A stretch of DNA of 64,000 bases from Pseudonocardia autotrophica (GTDB lineage Bacteria; Actinomycetota; Actinomycetes; Mycobacteriales; Pseudonocardiaceae). Shown piece after piece: positions 59,755 to 64,000 of the stretch. The stretch is taken from NCBI RefSeq assembly GCF_003945385.1, contig NZ_AP018920.1, positions 3,968,001 to 4,032,000 of the forward strand, written 5' to 3'. The position numbers and the translations under genes were made by a program. Positions within the stretch are counted from its first letter, which is position 1, and the number at the start of each line of letters is the position of its first letter. A model generated the notes under the pieces. That model searched no databases. It saw only the letters and a program-made list of their open reading frames with translations, and was not told where the DNA came from.

Positions 59755-60627
59755 GTGACCGAACTGGACGGCATCGCCCCGGACGTCGTCAACCGGTTCC
59801 ACCTGGACCGGCTTCCGTTCCACCAGGCCAGGTCGAGCCTGGACGAGCTGACCCGGCTGACCGGGACGCGGGTCGTCGTGACCGGCGGCGGAGGCGCCGA
59901 CCTCGGTCAGGCCGTCGTGCACCGGTTCGCCTCCCTCGGAGCGCGGGTCACCGCACTCGACGTCGATCTCGCCGCCGCCCGGCACGTCGCGGAGGAGGCC
60001 GCGAACCGGTGGGATGCGGAGGTGTTCGCGCTGCAGGCCGACGTCACCGACTGGGATGACGTGCACGCGACCGTCGGCCGGGCGGCCGAGCTGATGGGCG
60101 GACTGGACGTCGTGATCAACAACGCGGGCGGCGGCCTGAAGCTGCACGGGCCGTTCAGCGCACTCGAACCCGATGGCATGCGCCGGCTGGTCGATCTCAA
60201 TCTCGTCGGCGTCCTCTACTCCACCCGCGCCGCACTAGACCACATGCTCGCCCAGGACAGCGGGCGGATCATCACGATCGCGTCCGAGGGCGGGAAGATC
60301 AGCCTGGACGGGCTGGCCGTCTACAACGCGTGCAAGTCCGCGGCGATCGGCTTCACCCGCAATCTCGCCCGGGAGCTGCGCGACACCGGTGTCGGCGTGG
60401 TCGCCGTCTGCCCGGGGGTGATGGTGGGGCCGCACGCGTTGTCCCGGCTCGCCGGCAACGGGTCCGCGGCGTCGATCTCGGCGCTCGAGCAGTCCTTCGA
60501 CCGCCTGACCGCCGGGCGTTTCTCACTCCCCGAGGAAGTGGCCAACATGGTGGCCTTCCTGGCCGGCGAGGCCGGGGCCTACGTGGACGGGACCGCGGTC
60601 AGTGTGGGCGGCGGACTCTCGGACTGA
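59755..60627 (+). CDS. Short-chain dehydrogenase/reductase with N-terminal extension
   Basis: A 290-aa SDR: TGGGGADLG cofactor loop (a variant of TGxxxGxG), INNAGGG, YNACK catalytic pair, YVDGTAVSVGGG. About 35 extra residues precede the Rossmann fold. GTG at 59755 follows GAGGAG. It is likely cotranscribed with the upstream SDR. Ends 32 bp before the convergent MFS gene. Confidence 0.85.
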   Translation: MTELDGIAPDVVNRFHLDRLPFHQARSSLDELTRLTGTRVVVTGGGGADLGQAVVHRFASLGARVTALDVDLAAARHVAEEAANRWDAEVFALQADVTDWDDVHATVGRAAELMGGLDVVINNAGGGLKLHGPFSALEPDGMRRLVDLNLVGVLYSTRAALDHMLAQDSGRIITIASEGGKISLDGLAVYNACKSAAIGFTRNLARELRDTGVGVVAVCPGVMVGPHALSRLAGNGSAASISALEQSFDRLTAGRFSLPEEVANMVAFLAGEAGAYVDGTAVSVGGGLSD

Positions 60628-60634
60628 CGCCGGT

Positions 60635-60689
60635 ACGGAGCCGGGCGGCCGGCCCGCACTCAGTGGACGGACCGGCCGCCCGGTTCCCT
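60635..60689. terminator. Bidirectional hairpin at the SDR/MFS junction
   Basis: CCGGGCGGCCGG (60641-60652) pairs with CCGGCCGCCCGG (60672-60683). The stem extends outward with two mismatches. It overlaps the last codons of the MFS gene and follows the SDR stop. Confidence 0.6.
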
Positions 60690-62135
60690 CCCGGTGGGAC
60701 CGGCCGGTCCGAGCGAGCCCGGCGGCTCCGCGGCCGCCCGGCCGGAGACGGGCAACCGCCGTGGCAGGTGCCGCTCGAACACCGTGAGCAGCAGCACCAC
60801 CACCATCACGGGGATCAGCACCTCCGCGATGATGTGCAGGCCGGTATCACTCGATCCTTCACGGAACGCGACGGCGATGATGCTCCCCGATGCGATCGCA
60901 CCCACGTAGCCCGAGGTGCGCATCAATCCCGCCGCCACCCCGGTGTCCTCCCGGTCGGCCTGCGCGAACACCGCGGCCTGATTGCCGACGGTGGCCAGAC
61001 CCACCGCGACGCCGACGACGGTGGTGACGGCGACGACCACGACGATCGGTGTCGAACCGGACAGCAGGAGCAGCGCGACCGCCATCCCCACCCCGAGCAC
61101 CGCGGAGACGACCAGCGGCACCTTCACCAGCCCGCGACGGGCGACCGGCCCGCTCACCAGGGCACCGGCGGCGCTCATCGGCACGATGAGCAGACCGGCC
61201 ACCGTGGCCGAGAGGCCACGCGATCCCTGCAACCACTGGGTCAACCCGTACATGACGGTGTAAGCCATCAGCATCCCACCGGCGGTGCGCAGGTAGGTCG
61301 TGAGCAACGCACGGTTGGCCAGCAGATCGCGCAGGTCGACCAGCGGGGTGGCCGCTCGCAGCTCCCACCCGACCAGCAGCCCACCGGCCACCAGCGCCGC
61401 GCACAACAGGACCCAGTGCGCCTGCGGCAGTGACACGAGAAACCCCACGAGCAACGTCAGACCGGTACCGAACAACGCGATCCCCAGCAGGTCCAGCTCG
61501 CCGGCCAGCCGGCGGACCCCGCCGCGCCGGGCGGGTCGGTCGTCGGACGGCAGCCAGAAGTAGGCCATCACCAGCAACGCCACCGCCAGCGGGATGTTGA
61601 TCCAGAACGTCGCCCGCCAGCCGGCGGCCGACACCAGGAGCCCACCCAGCGGCAGCCCGAGCAGCACCGTGACCTGGCTGGTGGCGACCAGCGTCCCCAG
61701 CACCCTCCCCGGGTGCTCGCCGCTCTCGTCCGCCCGCCGCCTGATCATGAGCATCCCGCTGGGGAACCCGGCCGAGGTGCCGATGCCGATCAGCACGCGC
61801 GCCACCGTCAGGGTCGTGAGGTCCTGGGCGAGGGCACCGACGGCCCCGCCGACCGCCACGACCACCGCCCCGGCCAGGAACACCCGGCGGGGCCCGAACC
61901 ACTGCGCGAAGCGCCCCATCGCGGGCTGCGCCACCGCGCTCGCGATGTAGAGGCCGGTCACCAGCACGGCGACCCGGCCCACCGGGGTCCCGAGCGATTC
62001 CCCGATGGGGACCAGCGCGGTCGCGACGATCGAGCTGTTGACCGGATTGAGGACGGCCGCGGTGACCAGGGTGAGCGAGAAACGCCGGTTGAACGCCGTG
62101 GCGCCGGCGGACGGGGTTCGACGGCCCCCGGTCAC
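60660..62135 (-). CDS. MFS transporter, DHA2 (14-helix) type
   Basis: A drug/proton antiporter-like protein of about 491 aa. Helices are dense throughout. GRFAQWFGPRRVFLAG is the loop 2-3 motif A, and GFPSGMLMIRRRADE and GLPLGGLLV fit motif C of drug exporters. GTG at 62135 overlaps the MarR stop as GTGA; GTG at 62144 is an alternative. With the MarR regulator it forms an inducible efflux unit, perhaps for a toxic substrate or intermediate of the catabolic region. Confidence 0.85.
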   Translation of the reverse strand: MTGGRRTPSAGATAFNRRFSLTLVTAAVLNPVNSSIVATALVPIGESLGTPVGRVAVLVTGLYIASAVAQPAMGRFAQWFGPRRVFLAGAVVVAVGGAVGALAQDLTTLTVARVLIGIGTSAGFPSGMLMIRRRADESGEHPGRVLGTLVATSQVTVLLGLPLGGLLVSAAGWRATFWINIPLAVALLVMAYFWLPSDDRPARRGGVRRLAGELDLLGIALFGTGLTLLVGFLVSLPQAHWVLLCAALVAGGLLVGWELRAATPLVDLRDLLANRALLTTYLRTAGGMLMAYTVMYGLTQWLQGSRGLSATVAGLLIVPMSAAGALVSGPVARRGLVKVPLVVSAVLGVGMAVALLLLSGSTPIVVVVAVTTVVGVAVGLATVGNQAAVFAQADREDTGVAAGLMRTSGYVGAIASGSIIAVAFREGSSDTGLHIIAEVLIPVMVVVLLLTVFERHLPRRLPVSGRAAAEPPGSLGPAGPTGREPGGRSVH

Positions 62136-62617
62136 ACCCGCCACGACTCGCCGGTCGGCGGCTCGGACCGGGAGTCGGCCACCCGCGAGAGGATCTCGGT
62201 CGCCTGGGCGAGAATTTCCCGCTCGTCGGGGGTGACGTGCTGCTCGATCGCGCGGGCCAGCCAGGCGCCACGGACGTCGACGATGGAGTCGATCAGCTGC
62301 CGCCCGGCCGAGGTGACCGACAGCAGGGACTTTCGGCCGTCGGCGGGATCCGGCCGGGCCTCGACCAGCCCCTGCTTCTTGAGCGTGGTCACGGTCTCGG
62401 CGATCGACTGGGCCCGCACGTGCTCGGCCTGAGCCAGCTCGCTCGCGGTGACCGGCCCGCTGTCGCCGATCCGGCCGAGCACCGAGAGTTGCGACATCGT
62501 CTGCCCGGTGGTCACCGACGCCTGCTCGAGACGCAGCCGCGCCCGCAGCCGGGTCATGACGAGGCCGAGCCGGACGGCGAGAGCGGGAGCGTCACTGCGT
62601 GTACGCGTCGGAACCAT
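62132..62617 (-). CDS. MarR-family regulator
   Basis: A 161-aa winged-HTH regulator: LAQAEHVRAQSIAETVTTLKKQGLVEARPDPADGRKSLLSVT. ATG at 62617 is used; an ATG at 62641 is also in frame and neither has a clear Shine-Dalgarno. It precedes and overlaps the MFS gene, so it probably represses the exporter until a ligand binds. Confidence 0.8.
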   Translation of the reverse strand: MVPTRTRSDAPALAVRLGLVMTRLRARLRLEQASVTTGQTMSQLSVLGRIGDSGPVTASELAQAEHVRAQSIAETVTTLKKQGLVEARPDPADGRKSLLSVTSAGRQLIDSIVDVRGAWLARAIEQHVTPDEREILAQATEILSRVADSRSEPPTGESWRV

Positions 62618-62842
62618 GGCCCGAGCATACGAGCAGGACATCTAATCAGGCAAGCTCAGCAGTTTACCTGTCTATTCTGAGACGTGTCATCGGCCAGCCG
62701 GCACCCTATGACGCCCGGCAGCTCACCGGGCCGAGCACCTCCCGCCCACCCGGGCCGGCGACGCAGGGCCACCCGGATCGACACCGCACGTACTGCCCGA
62801 GCCTCTTGCCAGGTCGCCCCATCGCCGGTAACTATGCGCACT

Positions 62843-63877
62843 ATGCGCCTTGGTTTGAAGTTCGACCTCCGAGCTCCGGCCTTCGGCGCCCCGGCCGAGG
62901 CCCTGTACGCGGCGGCGCTCGACCAGTGCGCCTGGGCCGACGCGACCGGTTTCGACACCGTGCGCTTCCTGGAACACCACGGCAGCCCCGACGGGTACTG
63001 CCCGGCACCGCTGACCGTGGCCGCCGCCGCGGCCGCGCGCACCTCCCGGGTGCGACTGCGCGCCAAAGCCCTCGTCCTGCCACTGCACGACCCGGTCCGG
63101 ATCGCCGAGGACGCCGCCGTCGTCGACGTCCTCAGCGGGGGACGCCTGGAGCTGGTGATCGCAGGCGGCTACGTCGCCGCCGAGTTCGCGATGTTCGGCC
63201 GGTCGCTGCGCGAGCGCCCCTCACTGATGGAGGACGGCATCCGGGCCCTGAAGGACGCCTGGACCGGCGAGCCGTTCCACTACTGCGGCCGCCCCGCCCG
63301 GGTGGCGCTGCGCCCGGTGCAACGGCCACATCCTCCCCTGGTACTGGGCGGATCCTCCCGGGCGGCGGCTCTGCGGGCGGCCCGGCTGTGTGACGGCTTC
63401 GAACCGACCCGGGCGGACCTCTACGCCGACTACGCCGCGGAGTGCGCCCGCATCGGCGTGCACCCCGGCGGACCGCCGCCGCCGATGCCGTCCGGCCGGT
63501 TCCTGCACGTCGCACGCCATCCCGACATCGCATGGCAACAGCTGGGTCCGCATCTGCTCCACGAAGCACGCTCGTACGCGGGGTGGCTCGCGGAGGCCGG
63601 TGCCGGCACGCAGTACCGGGCGGCCGCCGACGTGGACGAGCTGCGAGCAGCGGGCACGCACCGGATCGTCACCCCCGAGGAATGCCTGCGACTCGCCAGG
63701 GAACTCGGCCCCGACGGCGGGATCGAGTTCCATCCGCTCGCCGGTGGCTGCGATCCCGAGATCGGCTGGTCCGGCCTGCACCTGTTCGCACACGAGGTGC
63801 TGCCGGTACTGCGACAGGAGGGCCTCGTCGCTGAACCCCGAGTGCCCGAACACCCGGAAGGGACGACCGTGACCTGA
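62843..63877 (+). CDS. LLM-class flavin-dependent oxidoreductase
   Basis: A luciferase-like protein of about 344 aa: MRLGLKFDLRAP, LEHHGSPDGYCPAPLTVAAAAAARTSR, VVDVLSGGRLELVIAGGYVAAEFAMFG and VLGGSSRAAALRAARLCDGF are typical of FMN- or F420-dependent members. Starts at 62834 and 62843 are both possible; 62843 matches the usual family N-terminus. The upstream 62642-62842 holds no other gene I can support. Substrate unknown. Confidence 0.8.
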   Translation: MRLGLKFDLRAPAFGAPAEALYAAALDQCAWADATGFDTVRFLEHHGSPDGYCPAPLTVAAAAAARTSRVRLRAKALVLPLHDPVRIAEDAAVVDVLSGGRLELVIAGGYVAAEFAMFGRSLRERPSLMEDGIRALKDAWTGEPFHYCGRPARVALRPVQRPHPPLVLGGSSRAAALRAARLCDGFEPTRADLYADYAAECARIGVHPGGPPPPMPSGRFLHVARHPDIAWQQLGPHLLHEARSYAGWLAEAGAGTQYRAAADVDELRAAGTHRIVTPEECLRLARELGPDGGIEFHPLAGGCDPEIGWSGLHLFAHEVLPVLRQEGLVAEPRVPEHPEGTTVT

Positions 63878-63957
63878 ACGGACGTATCGTTTTTGATGAT
63901 TACTGTTAGCCTGATTGTCGTCGACCCGGTCGACACACGCTCACAAGGAGGTCAGCG

Positions 63958-64000
63958 GTGACATCGACGTCCGTCGCCCCATCATCGGGCATCGGCGCCC
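63958..64000 (+). CDS. Partial CDS (5' end only), function unknown
   Basis: GTG at 63958 has a strong AAGGAGG (63945-63951) 6 bp upstream. The visible 14 residues (MTSTSVAPSSGIGA) are uninformative. An AT-rich stretch (63887-63920; GTTTTTGATGATTACTGTTAG) before it resembles the promoter islands of the other catabolic units. Confidence 0.6.
   Translation, partial: MTSTSVAPSSGIGA

Overview
The window comes from a high-GC actinomycete chromosome or large replicon. Codons strongly prefer G/C at the third position, GTG and TTG starts are common, genes overlap as ATGA/GTGA/TTGA, and an IdeR/DmdR-type iron box is present. The mix of a pyochelin-class thiazoline NRPS with a dense catabolic region (P450s, TauD-type oxygenases, flavin monooxygenases, acyl-CoA dehydrogenases) suits Pseudonocardiales or a related order. 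That placement is inference; no rRNA or tRNA gene is present to fix it.

Region 1 (1-23.2 kb) is an iron/siderophore locus. Two NRPS genes on the minus strand overlap by 4 bp. They encode ArCP-Cy-A-PCP-Cy-A-PCP-Cy-A-PCP, then docking-Cy-A(MT)-PCP-TE. All four adenylation domains carry a cysteine-type specificity code, so the predicted product is an aryl cap on four consecutive cysteine-derived heterocycles with one methylation. A reductase-like gene starts 4 bp into the end of the second NRPS gene and runs off the left edge. A 16/19 match to the iron box sits between the NRPS promoter and its start codon. Divergent from the NRPS genes is a three-gene ECF transporter (S, fused AA, T). A TetR gene and a pair of ABC-exporter-fold half transporters of the IrtAB/YbtPQ kind follow. 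The aryl-activating ligase is not in the window.

Region 2 (23.2-28.1 kb) is a transition zone. It holds a flavin monooxygenase-like gene, a small membrane protein/XRE regulator pair behind a 16-bp inverted repeat, and a minus-strand group of SDR, acyl-CoA dehydrogenase and TetR genes.

Region 3 (28.2-64 kb) is a catabolic accessory region with many small divergent transcription units. It contains two paralogous NMT1/SsuA-like lipoproteins (one with an ATPase and two permeases), two beta-hydroxyacid dehydrogenases, two TauD/TfdA-type dioxygenases, a CapA-like protein and a PDR-type reductase. It also holds three P450s (two lacking the usual I-helix acid/alcohol pair), a two-domain extradiol dioxygenase, a Pht5-like protein and a class III CoA-transferase. 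Two convergent FadR-type GntR regulators divide the region. Beyond them lie a RutA-like flavin monooxygenase with a SnoaL-like partner, two VOC proteins, an aldehyde dehydrogenase, a Dabb protein, an MhpC-like C-C hydrolase, an acyl-CoA dehydrogenase, an epoxide-hydrolase-like protein, a zinc alcohol dehydrogenase, SDRs, an MFS exporter and MarR regulators. The extradiol enzyme, C-C hydrolase and aldehyde dehydrogenase would together make a meta-cleavage route, but the substrate cannot be read from the sequence. Several promoters in this region lie in short AT-rich islands sharing ATCAT...AAGCAT-like palindromic elements, which suggests one regulon. No gene-free stretch exceeds 300 bp. I saw no rRNA, tRNA, CRISPR array, insertion sequence or riboswitch.
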